A stretch of DNA of 64,000 nt from RGIG5612 sp963589005 (GCA_963589005.1 CAVAJR010000003.1:57575-121574); one strand, 5' to 3'. Shown: positions 16,119 to 25,317, counted from the stretch's first letter. Made by a program: numbers and translations. Notes: a model not told the origin generated them from the sequence alone.

Positions 16119-18509
16119 ATGAACGATAATAAAGATTTCGGCTGCAGCCTTGAATTTTTTAATAATTATGGTTTGACGCATGAAGCAAGCAGAACAGAGC
16201 TTATCTATTTGCTTGAGGGAAATGCCCGGATCACTGTTTCAGACAACAGTTATAGAATGAAAAAGGATGATCTGATCCTTGTAAATTATGGTCAGAATTA
16301 TTCATGGCAGCAGGAGAAGGATACATTTATCTGCGTCATTGGCATTTCCAACAAAACGATAAGAGAAGAGGGCGGAGCGCTTAATGTAAGCTTCAGATGC
16401 AATTCAGCAGCAGCTCAGGATGCAGATTATAAAGAAATAAAAAAAATAATAAGCGACCTGATAGTAGAATATACCGAGGATTATTACAAACTTACATTCA
16501 GGAAAAAGGCCATATTTTTCAGCCTGCTTGATGTTTTATTTAACAGATATATATCAGAGGGAAGCATTATATCCGATGTTTTGTCAACAGATGAGCAATT
16601 TATTAAGATAGTTGAATATATTAATGAAAATTATAACAAGCATTTGCTTCTTAGTAATGTGGCAGGAGAAATTTTCATGTCAGATTCGGCATTTTCCAGA
16701 TATTTTAAGAAGCATGCGGGAGTTAATTATTCTGAATATCTAACTAATGTAAGACTGCATAAGGCTGCGATGCAGCTGCTTCAGACAGAGAATACGCTTA
16801 CGCAGATCGCTCTTGATAATGGATTTGCTGACCTGGCGATGTTCAGTAAGTCCTTTAAAAAATATTACATGGTATCGCCGTCTGAATATAAGAGAACCCA
16901 AACGGACAAAAAGCAAGGAAGGATGCCTGAGCAGTCTGGCATAAATGAAATACGGGAATATCATAGCCGGCTTGTCAGATTTGTAGACGAAAGAAAAAAC
17001 AAAAATGTCAGCGGCATCTTAAAAAAGCATGTATCTGTAAATACATCTGTTTTTGAAAAATATAACAAAATATGGAATATTGCAATTAATATCGGCGAAG
17101 CAAGCGATCTGCTGATGGCGGATATGCAGAAAAATGTAATAAAACTGAAAAAGGATCTGGGTTTTGGATATGTCCGCATTGTCAATATATTCGGATGGAA
17201 TATGCATATCAGACAAGACAGACAGCATAGAAGACTTAGCTTTGATCTGCTTGACAATGTGATTGATTTTATGCTTGATAATGAGATCAGGCCGATTCTT
17301 GAATTCGGAGATAAGCCGAGGCGTTTAACTCTTGATATTGATAGAATAATCCCGCTTGAAAACGGCAGGCCGGTATTCGAGTCTGCGGTTGAGGCCAGAT
17401 GGCTTATTGAGGAATTTATAGAGCATATTGAAAAAAGGTACGGAAGAGATGAAACAGAAAAATGGATATTTGAATTCTGGTATGATAAACGTGACAGGAA
17501 CCTGAGCGAGGATGATTATCTTGATATGTTTGACATGGCATATCATGCCGTCAAATCTCATATGCCGGGGGCACAGCTGGGCGGCTGCGGTCTGGAACTG
17601 GGAGCAGATGTGTCAGCATTGCTAGGCAAATGGCATAACAGCCATGAAAGGCCAGATTTTATCTCAGCTGCAGCATTTCCTTATATCTCTCAAATCGATG
17701 AACTGAATTATGCAAATGAGAACAAGATACGTTCTACAGATATTCATTTTATGTATAATGAGCTGCAGAAATTAAAGGCAAGTCTTACAGCTGCAGGAAT
17801 GAATAATGTGCCTGTTATGCTGACGGAGTGGAATCTGTGCATGTCGGATCGTAATTTCTATAATGATTCCTGTGCTAAGGCTGCGCAGATGCTAATGAAT
17901 ATGACGGAGTGCATTAATGAAATGCAGCTGGGAGCATATCTGTTTGGTACGGATCTTAATTCGAGATATTATGATACATCTGCTGATTTTTATGGCGGAG
18001 CAGGTCTTTTAACTAAGAATATGCTGACTAAGCCTTCCTTCTATGCAGTACAGTTTATGGGACGTTTGGGAAATGTCCTTTTGCAGCATGGCGATGGGTA
18101 TATTGTTACGAGAACTGAAAAGGGCGAATTTATAATACTCATGTTTAATTATAAAAAATTCAATTATAACTATTATACACGCAGAGAAAATGAAATAAGG
18201 GCAGAGGATCTGCATAGGTTATTTTCTGATGACGACCCGATAAAAATTGAATTGGAATTAAGCGGTATATCTAATGGACAATATCAGGTAAAGACAGAAA
18301 ATCTGGGAATAAACAGCGGAGGATTTATATCAGCATGGACGGATCTGGGGGAGTCGTCGGTGCTGGATAAGTCGGAAATAGAATATTTAAAACGCATCAG
18401 TGTACCTAAGATCAGGATAAGAAGACAAAATGCTCAGGGAGGTCGGCTTGTTGTTTCGGAAATATTGGAAGCGCATGATATCAGATTTATAAAAATAAAG
18501 AAGTTATAA
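16119..18509 (+). CDS. AraC-type regulator fused to GH39-like domain (copy B)
   Basis: A 796-residue paralogue of the preceding gene: cupin-like N-terminus, AraC helix-turn-helix pair (LSNVAGEIFMSDSAFSRYFKKH; LTQIALDNGFADLAMFSKSF), then a GH39 fold. The acid/base motif reads WYDK where active GH39 has WNEP (Glu to Asp456, Pro to Lys). The nucleophile segment LTEWN keeps Glu570. The C-terminal beta-sandwich is present but ends shorter than in copy A. ATG 16119 is chosen because GAGGTG lies 5 bases upstream; GTG 16113 would overlap that site. It follows copy A in the same direction, separated by R1, and precedes the C-glycoside deglycosidase genes, which it may control (inference). Confidence 0.87.
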   Translation: MNDNKDFGCSLEFFNNYGLTHEASRTELIYLLEGNARITVSDNSYRMKKDDLILVNYGQNYSWQQEKDTFICVIGISNKTIREEGGALNVSFRCNSAAAQDADYKEIKKIISDLIVEYTEDYYKLTFRKKAIFFSLLDVLFNRYISEGSIISDVLSTDEQFIKIVEYINENYNKHLLLSNVAGEIFMSDSAFSRYFKKHAGVNYSEYLTNVRLHKAAMQLLQTENTLTQIALDNGFADLAMFSKSFKKYYMVSPSEYKRTQTDKKQGRMPEQSGINEIREYHSRLVRFVDERKNKNVSGILKKHVSVNTSVFEKYNKIWNIAINIGEASDLLMADMQKNVIKLKKDLGFGYVRIVNIFGWNMHIRQDRQHRRLSFDLLDNVIDFMLDNEIRPILEFGDKPRRLTLDIDRIIPLENGRPVFESAVEARWLIEEFIEHIEKRYGRDETEKWIFEFWYDKRDRNLSEDDYLDMFDMAYHAVKSHMPGAQLGGCGLELGADVSALLGKWHNSHERPDFISAAAFPYISQIDELNYANENKIRSTDIHFMYNELQKLKASLTAAGMNNVPVMLTEWNLCMSDRNFYNDSCAKAAQMLMNMTECINEMQLGAYLFGTDLNSRYYDTSADFYGGAGLLTKNMLTKPSFYAVQFMGRLGNVLLQHGDGYIVTRTEKGEFIILMFNYKKFNYNYYTRRENEIRAEDLHRLFSDDDPIKIELELSGISNGQYQVKTENLGINSGGFISAWTDLGESSVLDKSEIEYLKRISVPKIRIRRQNAQGGRLVVSEILEAHDIRFIKIKKL

Positions 18510-18526
18510 TAAAAGTAATATGTTCA

Positions 18527-18570
18527 CAGGCATCAATATATGACAAGCTCGTATATTGATGCCTGATTTT
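18527..18570 (+). terminator. Terminator after AraC-GH39 copy B
   Basis: A perfect 14-base stem (18527-18540 / 18552-18565), 11-base loop, then ATTTTTATG. Starts 17 bases after the stop codon, so the deglycosidase genes downstream need their own promoter. Confidence 0.85.
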
Positions 18571-18723
18571 TATGTAAAGAAATGACAAGAAATGACAAGA
18601 ACCTAAAAGAAGCAAAACAACATATTAGCTATAATACGGTGGACGAAGTATGCATTTGTATGCGTCTTAGGATGGTAGGATGCAGGTTGCAGCAAAATTC
18701 ATATGCACGATAGGAGGTTGATT

Positions 18724-19158
18724 ATGGGATTTGCTATGCGCATGCCTCTAAATGGGGAGATCATAAAACGAGATTCAGTAAAGAGCATGTTTATTAATGG
18801 GAAAAACAACGGCATAAGCTTTGATGTACAGCTGGCTTACTACAGAGGACATTATTTGTCAGATATTGACCAGCTGGAACTGTGGATTGACGGGCAGCAG
18901 ATTGCTAAGGAAGCAATAACATTTGAACTCAATGGCAAGGAAATGCCTGTGTATAAATTATCATGGGCTGTTACAGAATTCTGGAGCCAGGTAGTGCCTG
19001 CAACCATCAGAGCTATTATTCCGGGAGGACTGGACAAGGGCGAACATACAATTGAGCTGAAGCTTATGCTGAGAGTGCCATATATGAATATAGGCCCTGG
19101 ACATACATATATGCCGTTAGATGCCGGTGATAAGATTCAGATATCAGTCACAGAGTAA
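18724..19158 (+). CDS. C-glycoside deglycosidase beta subunit (DUF6379 / DgpB-like)
   Basis: A 144-residue protein resembling the small beta subunit of bacterial C-glycoside deglycosidases (DgpB, DfgB, CarB). These pair with a TIM-barrel subunit to break the C-C bond between sugar and flavonoid or other aglycone. Shared features: FDVQLAYYRG, a W-containing middle, IPGGLDKGEHTIELKLMLR and a beta-rich pattern throughout. The start is ATG 18724, 6 bases after AGGAGG; an in-frame ATG 7 codons upstream overlaps the ribosome site. The alpha subunit follows after 12 bases, exactly the family's arrangement. Recognised from family pattern, not from a search. Confidence 0.83.
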   Translation: MGFAMRMPLNGEIIKRDSVKSMFINGKNNGISFDVQLAYYRGHYLSDIDQLELWIDGQQIAKEAITFELNGKEMPVYKLSWAVTEFWSQVVPATIRAIIPGGLDKGEHTIELKLMLRVPYMNIGPGHTYMPLDAGDKIQISVTE

Positions 19159-19170
19159 GGAGGAGTGAAG

Positions 19171-20151
19171 ATGGGTATTAAGCTTGGAGCAACATTATTT
19201 TGCTACGGAACCGAATATGCAAGATATCAATATGATTTTGAAGAATGTGTGAAGCAGGCTGCATTGGCAGGGGCTGAAGGATATGAGATAGTCGGAACAC
19301 AGATGCTTCCTTCCTATCCTAATGTAAGTGATGAGTTCCTGGGACTTGTAGAGAAGCTGCGAATAAAATATGGCATAGGTCCTGTGTGTTATGGTGCGAA
19401 CAATGACAGAGGCATGAGAATTGACAGAGACCTTACTGACGATGAGATGCTGGCAGATGCGATCATTGATCTTAAGGCTGCCAATAAATTAGGCTGCAAG
19501 GTAATGCGTGTTCAATATATGATGTCACCGGCAGCATTTGCAAGGCTTGCACCATATGCAGAGCTTTTTGATGTAAAGTGCGGCATCGAAATTCATAATC
19601 CGGAGACTCCTCTGTCAGAAAATATGAAGAGATACATTGAAGTAATTAAAAATACAGGCTCTGAATATCTGGGATTTGTACCAGATTTTGGATATTTGGC
19701 AGTAGAACCGAACAAACCTAAGTGGGACAGAGCACTGGCGTTGGGAGTCAAGGAAGAACATCTTCTCATGGCTAAACAGATGAAATTGGACGGAGTACCT
19801 CAGGACGAAGCAGCTGAAAAACTGATGCAGGCTGGGGCACATCCAGCGATTATGGAAACTCTCGCAGGAATGTATGGATTTGTTCAATTCAGATCGAGAA
19901 AGGAACTGCCAAGGCTGTTAAATGAATTGAAGGAAATACTGCCATACTCATTTGAAATGCACGGTAAATTCCACTATCTGGACGAAAACTGTGTTGAGGC
20001 AAGTATCCCTTATGAAGAGATATTTGCATTTCTGAAGGAAAATAAATACGACGGATATGTTATATCTGAATACGAAGACGAGATGTATTGCGGCGGAACG
20101 GAATTTACCAAGAGACATCTGGCTATGGGAAGGAGACTGTTGGGACTGTAA
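19171..20151 (+). CDS. C-glycoside deglycosidase alpha subunit (DgpC-like TIM barrel)
   Basis: A 326-residue protein of the xylose-isomerase-like TIM-barrel superfamily. Directly after a DUF6379 beta subunit it is best read as the catalytic alpha subunit of a C-glycoside deglycosidase, acting on 3''-oxo C-glycosides. Likely metal ligands at strand ends are Glu140 (GIEIHNP), Asp172 (VPDFGY), His264 (EMHGKFH) and Glu300 (VISEYED), the pattern of this superfamily. ATG 19171 follows AAGGAGGAG; GTG 19165 is rejected because it lies in the ribosome site. No signal peptide. A plain sugar-phosphate isomerase is the alternative, but the beta-subunit partner argues against it. Confidence 0.83.
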   Translation: MGIKLGATLFCYGTEYARYQYDFEECVKQAALAGAEGYEIVGTQMLPSYPNVSDEFLGLVEKLRIKYGIGPVCYGANNDRGMRIDRDLTDDEMLADAIIDLKAANKLGCKVMRVQYMMSPAAFARLAPYAELFDVKCGIEIHNPETPLSENMKRYIEVIKNTGSEYLGFVPDFGYLAVEPNKPKWDRALALGVKEEHLLMAKQMKLDGVPQDEAAEKLMQAGAHPAIMETLAGMYGFVQFRSRKELPRLLNELKEILPYSFEMHGKFHYLDENCVEASIPYEEIFAFLKENKYDGYVISEYEDEMYCGGTEFTKRHLAMGRRLLGL

Positions 20152-20152
20152 G

Positions 20153-21073
20153 ATGAAGATATTAGGATTAAATTTTGGCAAAGTAAAAGGTAACTGCAAA
20201 TATTTTCTGGAGGCAGCACTTGAAGCTGCAAGGACAGCTGCTCCTGATGCGGAAATTGAGGTTATTGATACAATTAAACTTAAGATCGGAAGATGCATTG
20301 GCTGCGGCGGATGTTCGAGAGCTCTTGAAGCCGGCAAACCTATTGCCTGCGTAGTGAAGGATGACTATGAAAAACTTTCCGATAAGGTTTTGGATGCGGA
20401 TGCTATTATAGTTGCGGCACCTGTATATGTATTAGCTCCTGTGGGTCAGCTGAAGAATTTTATTGACAGATTCGGTCCGGCACACGATATGGCTTATATG
20501 ATGTTCGAAAATGAATTGAGAAGAGATAACGGCGGCGAGCTGCTGGCTGAACGTAATTTCAAGCGTCATTATGTTTCATATATCTCAGTAGGCGGAGCAA
20601 CTACAGACCATTGGGTATCGATGGGTCTTGCAGGAATGCAGCTGTTTGGAATGAGTCTTAATATGAAGCAGGTGGATATGGTAAATGTAACGGGTGCATA
20701 TATACCGCCTATGAGAGAAGGATTTGCCCAAGACTGCAGAAAACTGGGCACAAGAACGGCAAATGCTGTAGGCAAAGCTTATAAGGACATAGCATGGGAG
20801 TCAGATCCGGGAGTCTGTCCGGCATGCCATTGCTCAATCATGATGATGAATAATACTGCAACGGTATGCTGTCCGGTATGCGGTATTCACGGAACAGTTT
20901 CTGTTATGGACGGCGGGCTTAAGTATGAATTTTCAGAAGAAGAAATAGGCCGCAGCAGAATGAATCTTGCCGGAGTGATCGAACATCAGGCGGAAATAGG
21001 AAGACGCGACAGATATGGCGATAAATATGATGAATATGTCAGAAAACTTTCGCAAATAGCAGCTGAAAAATAA
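20153..21073 (+). CDS. Flavodoxin-fold iron-sulfur/zinc oxidoreductase
   Basis: A 306-residue protein starting with an NADPH-dependent FMN-reductase fold: MKILGLNFGKVKGNCKY as FMN phosphate loop, and VAAPVYVLAPVGQLKNFIDR. CIGCGGC (Cys48, 51, 54) resembles the metal-cluster loop of iron-sulfur flavoproteins. Near the C-terminus CPACHC and CCPVCG form a zinc-ribbon-like pair. It starts 1 base after the alpha-subunit stop, so the three genes are one operon. No strong ribosome site lies at the start, so translation is probably coupled. It may supply or accept electrons for oxidation of the C-linked sugar or reduction of the aglycone (inference). Confidence 0.75.
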   Translation: MKILGLNFGKVKGNCKYFLEAALEAARTAAPDAEIEVIDTIKLKIGRCIGCGGCSRALEAGKPIACVVKDDYEKLSDKVLDADAIIVAAPVYVLAPVGQLKNFIDRFGPAHDMAYMMFENELRRDNGGELLAERNFKRHYVSYISVGGATTDHWVSMGLAGMQLFGMSLNMKQVDMVNVTGAYIPPMREGFAQDCRKLGTRTANAVGKAYKDIAWESDPGVCPACHCSIMMMNNTATVCCPVCGIHGTVSVMDGGLKYEFSEEEIGRSRMNLAGVIEHQAEIGRRDRYGDKYDEYVRKLSQIAAEK

Positions 21074-21153
21074 CAGAGTTTAGTTTAAAATAAATCTTGG
21101 GGTAATTATTATATATTAACTGTTAATGTGCTGACAGCTGTTAGTTATTATAT

Positions 21154-21215
21154 AGGGCTGTCCGAAGGCCTGCAGCAGAAGATTAAACTGCAGCAGAAAA
21201 TGGTTTGGGCAGCCT
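21154..21215 (+). other. Inverted-repeat leader before the response regulator
   Basis: AGGGCTGTCC (21154-21163) can pair with GGGCAGCCT (21207-21215) around two copies of CTGCAGCAG (21170-21178 and 21188-21196), themselves able to pair through CTGCAG. The structure ends 4 bases before the GGGGGA ribosome site of the regulator gene. Function unknown; a translational control leader is possible. Confidence 0.35.
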
Positions 21216-21228
21216 GATGGGGGAAGTT

Positions 21229-22857
21229 ATGAATAATAAATGGCAGGCATTGATCGCAGATGACGAGCAGAAGGTATGCCAGCTGATCCAATATCTGGTT
21301 CCGTGGGACGAACTTGGTATAAATGTTGTTGCAGCTGTGTCCAATGGTCTTGAGGCCATGGATGTCTTAAAAGAAAAACATATTGATATTCTGATCACGG
21401 ATGCCCGTATGCCGGAATGCGACGGCATAGAGCTTATTAAGTGGTGCGCTCAGAATAATCTCAATGTTAAATCTATAGTAATAAGCGGATATAGGAATTT
21501 TGAATATGCACATGGCGCCCTTAAATACGGAGTCAATGCATATTTGCTTAAGCCTATCAATCAAAATGAGTTAATAAGCAGCCTGAGAAATATAATAAAG
21601 GAACTGCGAAGTGAAATACAGGTAAATGAGGAAAGCAAGAACACACAGCTTAGATTAACACAGAGTAAGGAAGCTCTCAGAAACCATTTTATAAGCAGTT
21701 ATATATTTGACGGATTTCAATATTCAAAACAAAAGACAGGATTTGTTGACGAGATAAATCATGAATATCAGATGGAATTTAAGGAAGATAGCTACCAGGC
21801 TGTTATGATAAAGATCGATCATGATCCTGATTTTGATATTCAGCTGGATAAGCTGCTTAATATTATTAAAAAAAATGCGGACGAATTCATGACCGGATTT
21901 GCCCATGAATATGTAAGTGCTATTGCACATTCAGCCGTTGTTATGCTGTTAAATTATGACAGAGGACAAGGCGGTGAATTTCGAAATAAAACAGAAGAAT
22001 TATTACTTGCACTTGAAAAATGTATAGATGCATATGACAAGGTAACCTTGATGATAGGCGTCAGTGAGACAGAAGATACTATACAGAATATAGACAAGTG
22101 TATCGCTTTGGCAGGAGAAGCTGTTAAGTTCAGAATATCCAATCCTGTGAAAAAAATCATCTATTATGAAGAATGTGAATATGAGAATAAGGATATACAC
22201 AGCATAATCACGCCTGAGAGGACGGAAATGCTGGGCAGCTGCATTAGAAACGGCAACAAGGCTGAAGCAAGGAAAATTGTTTTTGATGTCAAATCACAGC
22301 TTCACAGGATCAGAAATCTGAGCCCTGTAATAATATATGCAGCCATTTCTGAACTGGGCAAGATCTCACTCGGGATTCTTGAAAATACCGTAGAGGACCC
22401 TGATACATGTACGAGAACAAAAATAAAATTTTACGAGAGAATAGACAGTGTTTCTACAGAAGATGCATTATGGAATTCTCTTGATAAATTGTTTTTGGAA
22501 TGTATGAGACTTATGGACCAGGAGATGGTTAACCAGCAGACCAAACCTGTTAGGATAATAAAGGCGTATATTGAAGAAAATTTCAGCAAGGCAATAACTC
22601 TGGAAAGTGCGGCTGAGAAGGTTAATTTAACACCTAATTATATAAGTACGATATTTAAAAAAGAAACGGGAGTATCTTTTCTGGAATATCTGACATCTGT
22701 AAGATTAGATAAGGCAACGGAAATGCTCAGAAAAAGTGATATGAGTATGAGTGAGATAGCCGAGGCTGTAGGCTATAATGATGTTAAACATTTTAGTAAA
22801 CTCTGCAAGAAAACCCTGGGAATGAAGCCGTCTGAATATCGCAAATTATATTCGTAA
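21229..22857 (+). CDS. YesN-type response regulator with AraC DNA-binding domain
   Basis: A 542-residue regulator. N-terminal receiver domain (about 1-120) with acidic pair ADDE, phosphoacceptor in DILITDARMPECDG, and LLKPI. A middle region of about 300 residues resembles the long linker of YesN proteins. The C-terminal AraC helix-turn-helix pair is about 445-540 (ITLESAAEKVNLTPNYISTIF; MSMSEIAEAVGYNDVKHFSKL). ATG 21229 follows GGGGGAAG. The partner kinase starts 5 bases after the stop. The regulated promoter is unknown; the ABC importer at 25318 is the closest candidate. Confidence 0.92.
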   Translation: MNNKWQALIADDEQKVCQLIQYLVPWDELGINVVAAVSNGLEAMDVLKEKHIDILITDARMPECDGIELIKWCAQNNLNVKSIVISGYRNFEYAHGALKYGVNAYLLKPINQNELISSLRNIIKELRSEIQVNEESKNTQLRLTQSKEALRNHFISSYIFDGFQYSKQKTGFVDEINHEYQMEFKEDSYQAVMIKIDHDPDFDIQLDKLLNIIKKNADEFMTGFAHEYVSAIAHSAVVMLLNYDRGQGGEFRNKTEELLLALEKCIDAYDKVTLMIGVSETEDTIQNIDKCIALAGEAVKFRISNPVKKIIYYEECEYENKDIHSIITPERTEMLGSCIRNGNKAEARKIVFDVKSQLHRIRNLSPVIIYAAISELGKISLGILENTVEDPDTCTRTKIKFYERIDSVSTEDALWNSLDKLFLECMRLMDQEMVNQQTKPVRIIKAYIEENFSKAITLESAAEKVNLTPNYISTIFKKETGVSFLEYLTSVRLDKATEMLRKSDMSMSEIAEAVGYNDVKHFSKLCKKTLGMKPSEYRKLYS

Positions 22858-22862
22858 ATAGC

Positions 22863-23669
22863 ATGTGGATCTATATATCAGCTGTATTGGCTGCATCAAA
22901 CATAATAACTGTTATTTTGATAATAGTGACTATAAGAAGGAAAAAGCTTCAGATGGAGCTTTTTATAAAAGAACGGGAAATTCTGGAAAATCAGATGGAA
23001 GTTGATAAGAAGACAGCAGAAATCTCCAGTCTTCAGAGCCAGATAAACCCCCATTTTCTTTATAACACTCTGGAGGTTATAAGAAGTGAAGCCATCATGA
23101 ATTCCGATCCCGAGGCGGCGGAAATGGCTGAAGCTCTTGCTAATTATTTCCGCTATAACATAAGCCGCAAGCAGGATATGGTAACAGTAGGCGAGGAATT
23201 AGATAATGTGGCCAATTATATAAATATTCAAAAGCGAAGGTTCGGCGAGAGAATTTCATACATAGAAAGGTTTGATTCTGATGAAAATGAGATCAGGATG
23301 GCAATTATTCCTAAGCTGACATTGCAGCCATTGGTGGAAAATGCCATATTCCACGGAATTGAGAAGAAGGCCGGCAATGGCACCGTAACAGTGTATATTG
23401 TTACGACTACTCAAAGGCTTATCATCAGGGTAATAGATGATGGACCGGGCATGGATGCTAAAACTCTGGAAGAAGTAGAAAATAAGATAAAAGGAATCTC
23501 AGCCTCGGATACTAAGGACAATAATTCCAAGCACGGAGGAGTTGCTCTTGCTAATATCAATCAGCGAATTAAGATGATATTCGGTCAGGAATACGGATTG
23601 AGCATTTCAGCATCATACGGTGTCGGAACGGAAGCTGAAATTGTCATGCCATATAAGGTAAAGGAATAG
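22863..23669 (+). CDS. Sensor histidine kinase without an external sensor domain (YesM/LytS type)
   Basis: A 268-residue kinase. One hydrophobic helix (about 4-24) leads directly into a short coiled segment. Then comes the His_kinase dimerisation motif INPHFLYNTLE with the phospho-His, and a HATPase with LVENAIFHGIEKK (N box), IDDGPGMD (G1) and HGGVALANINQRI (G2). Usual YesM kinases have two TM helices flanking a large extracellular domain plus HAMP; both are missing. The ligand signal must therefore come from another protein. The gene lies 5 bases after its regulator and 3 bases before a degenerate ABC protein, the likely signal source (inference). Confidence 0.92.
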   Translation: MWIYISAVLAASNIITVILIIVTIRRKKLQMELFIKEREILENQMEVDKKTAEISSLQSQINPHFLYNTLEVIRSEAIMNSDPEAAEMAEALANYFRYNISRKQDMVTVGEELDNVANYINIQKRRFGERISYIERFDSDENEIRMAIIPKLTLQPLVENAIFHGIEKKAGNGTVTVYIVTTTQRLIIRVIDDGPGMDAKTLEEVENKIKGISASDTKDNNSKHGGVALANINQRIKMIFGQEYGLSISASYGVGTEAEIVMPYKVKE

Positions 23670-23672
23670 TAA

Positions 23673-25121
23673 ATGAAGAATGAAGTTCTCCGAATGGAAC
23701 ATATATCGGTAAAGAAAAGAAGCGGTCTTGCACTGTCTGATTTCAGATTAAATGTTTTTGAAGGAGATCTTGTTGCTGTATTTGGTTTCGAGGACAGCGG
23801 CGTACAGGAATTAGGCGAGGTGATACTGGGCAATACATATAACGAGGGACGCATATTATATTGCGAACAGGAATTAAAATCTGACAAGGATAAATTATCA
23901 GAGCAAAGGGGTGTGTTTGTTATAGAAGACAATACATCAATAATGCCTGATTTTACAGTTGCCGAGAATCTGTTCTTTCGTGCTGCAGGAAGTTATTTCA
24001 GAATAGTAGCCAATCCGAAGCAGCAGGAAACATTTGCCAGGGGAATACTTGCCAGGCTTGATGTTGCAATTGATGTAAGAAAGAAAGGAAAAGAACTTCG
24101 TTTTTACGAACGCTTTGTTTTAAGTCTGGCGAGAGCTTATGTTCAAAATGCCAGGCTTATTGTATTTATTGATCCTCCTAATCTGGCTGATATGGGGCAC
24201 GGAAGAGAGATTATTGCTATTATTGATAAACTCAAGCAATCCGGAATATCGATTCTGTGGCTAGACAACCATATCCAGGGCATAGAAGAGATTGTAGATG
24301 GAATATTCGTTGTTCGAGACGGGAAAAATGCAAGGACATATTATCATGAAGATTTCTCATTAGAGAAAATAATCGGAATCGCTGAAAATAAGAGAAACGT
24401 CAATATAGCCGAAAGAGATACTAATAAGTCAAGCGGCGCCACATTGCTTGAAATGGTAAATGTATGCAGCAGACGTCTTGATAATCTTAATCTGTCGATA
24501 GAAGAGGGGCATATAAACGGGATAAATTCTAATGACCCGGAGCGGCTTAGTGAACTAAGAAATATTTTATGCGGTGAACTTCAGGAATATAAAGGACAGA
24601 TGCTTCTCCGGGATAAGAGATATCATCCCGACAATTATAACGAGGCTGCAAAACAGGGCGTGCAATATGTGGATATAATGAAATTCGAGAAGCATGTTAT
24701 ATCGCAAATGAATGTTATCGATAATATGCTCTTACAGAGTTATTGGCTCAATAATAGTATATTCGGCTTTACACATAATCATCAGATCAAATACATGGAG
24801 ACAGAATTAAGAAGGCGTCACAGACATTGGCATCTGGATAGCTGGGAGAATCTTGAGGTATGGCAGCAGAAAATACTTCTTATGGAAAGATTCTTGTTTC
24901 AGCCGGTGAAGATCTGCATTATTACGGAGCCGTTTATTAAATTTAACAGTGAAATGATAGAGAGTGCCTTGAAGGTATTTGACGAATTAATATCCAGAGG
25001 CAAAACGATAGTGCTGCTTTCTATGAGCATTCATGATCTTATGACTGCCTGTGATGAAATAACCATAATAAACAAAGGTAAAAATGTGCTGACGATCGCC
25101 CGCGAGGATTGGCAAAAATAA
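23673..25121 (+). CDS. Degenerate RbsA-like ABC protein (pseudo-ATPase)
   Basis: A 482-residue protein with the two-domain layout and length of RbsA/MglA sugar-ABC ATPases but without catalytic motifs. First half: the Walker A position reads FGFEDSGVQEL (no GKS/T), the signature position reads LRFYERFVLSLARAY (no LSGGQ), and Walker B reads FIDPPN (Glu lost). Second half: Walker A reads GINSNDPERL and Walker B reads IITEPFI (Asp lost). The frame is intact over 1.4 kb, so it is not a decaying gene. It lies 3 bases after the sensor-less kinase and about 200 bases before a complete sugar ABC importer. Inferred role: a regulatory subunit that docks on the permease and reports transport to the kinase. 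Confidence 0.82.
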   Translation: MKNEVLRMEHISVKKRSGLALSDFRLNVFEGDLVAVFGFEDSGVQELGEVILGNTYNEGRILYCEQELKSDKDKLSEQRGVFVIEDNTSIMPDFTVAENLFFRAAGSYFRIVANPKQQETFARGILARLDVAIDVRKKGKELRFYERFVLSLARAYVQNARLIVFIDPPNLADMGHGREIIAIIDKLKQSGISILWLDNHIQGIEEIVDGIFVVRDGKNARTYYHEDFSLEKIIGIAENKRNVNIAERDTNKSSGATLLEMVNVCSRRLDNLNLSIEEGHINGINSNDPERLSELRNILCGELQEYKGQMLLRDKRYHPDNYNEAAKQGVQYVDIMKFEKHVISQMNVIDNMLLQSYWLNNSIFGFTHNHQIKYMETELRRRHRHWHLDSWENLEVWQQKILLMERFLFQPVKICIITEPFIKFNSEMIESALKVFDELISRGKTIVLLSMSIHDLMTACDEITIINKGKNVLTIAREDWQK

Positions 25122-25174
25122 TGAAATAAGCGGGGATATTAAAAATACCCCCCTTTTTGTAGAAAAACCACCTT

Positions 25175-25201
25175 TTGGCATTATTGAACGTTTTTTATAA
25201 T
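25175..25201 (+). promoter_or_regulatory. Weak candidate promoter for the first sugar importer
   Basis: TTGGCA (25175-25180), a 15-base spacer and a consensus TATAAT (25196-25201) about 115 bases upstream of the binding-protein gene. The spacer is short, so support is modest. Confidence 0.35.
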
Positions 25202-25317
25202 CTGACCAAGTAATGAGCCAAGCGGGATATAAATATCGCAGCGGCAGGAAGCATGCATGGATGCGGCTTCTTAATTACAATAAAATAAGAGGGTGCTTTG
25301 ATCAAAGGAGGAGCAGT

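Noticed and set aside
23673..25121. Degenerate ABC gene as a pseudogene
   Set aside because: 482 codons stay open with normal codon use and tight operon spacing; motif loss without frame loss suggests a changed function.
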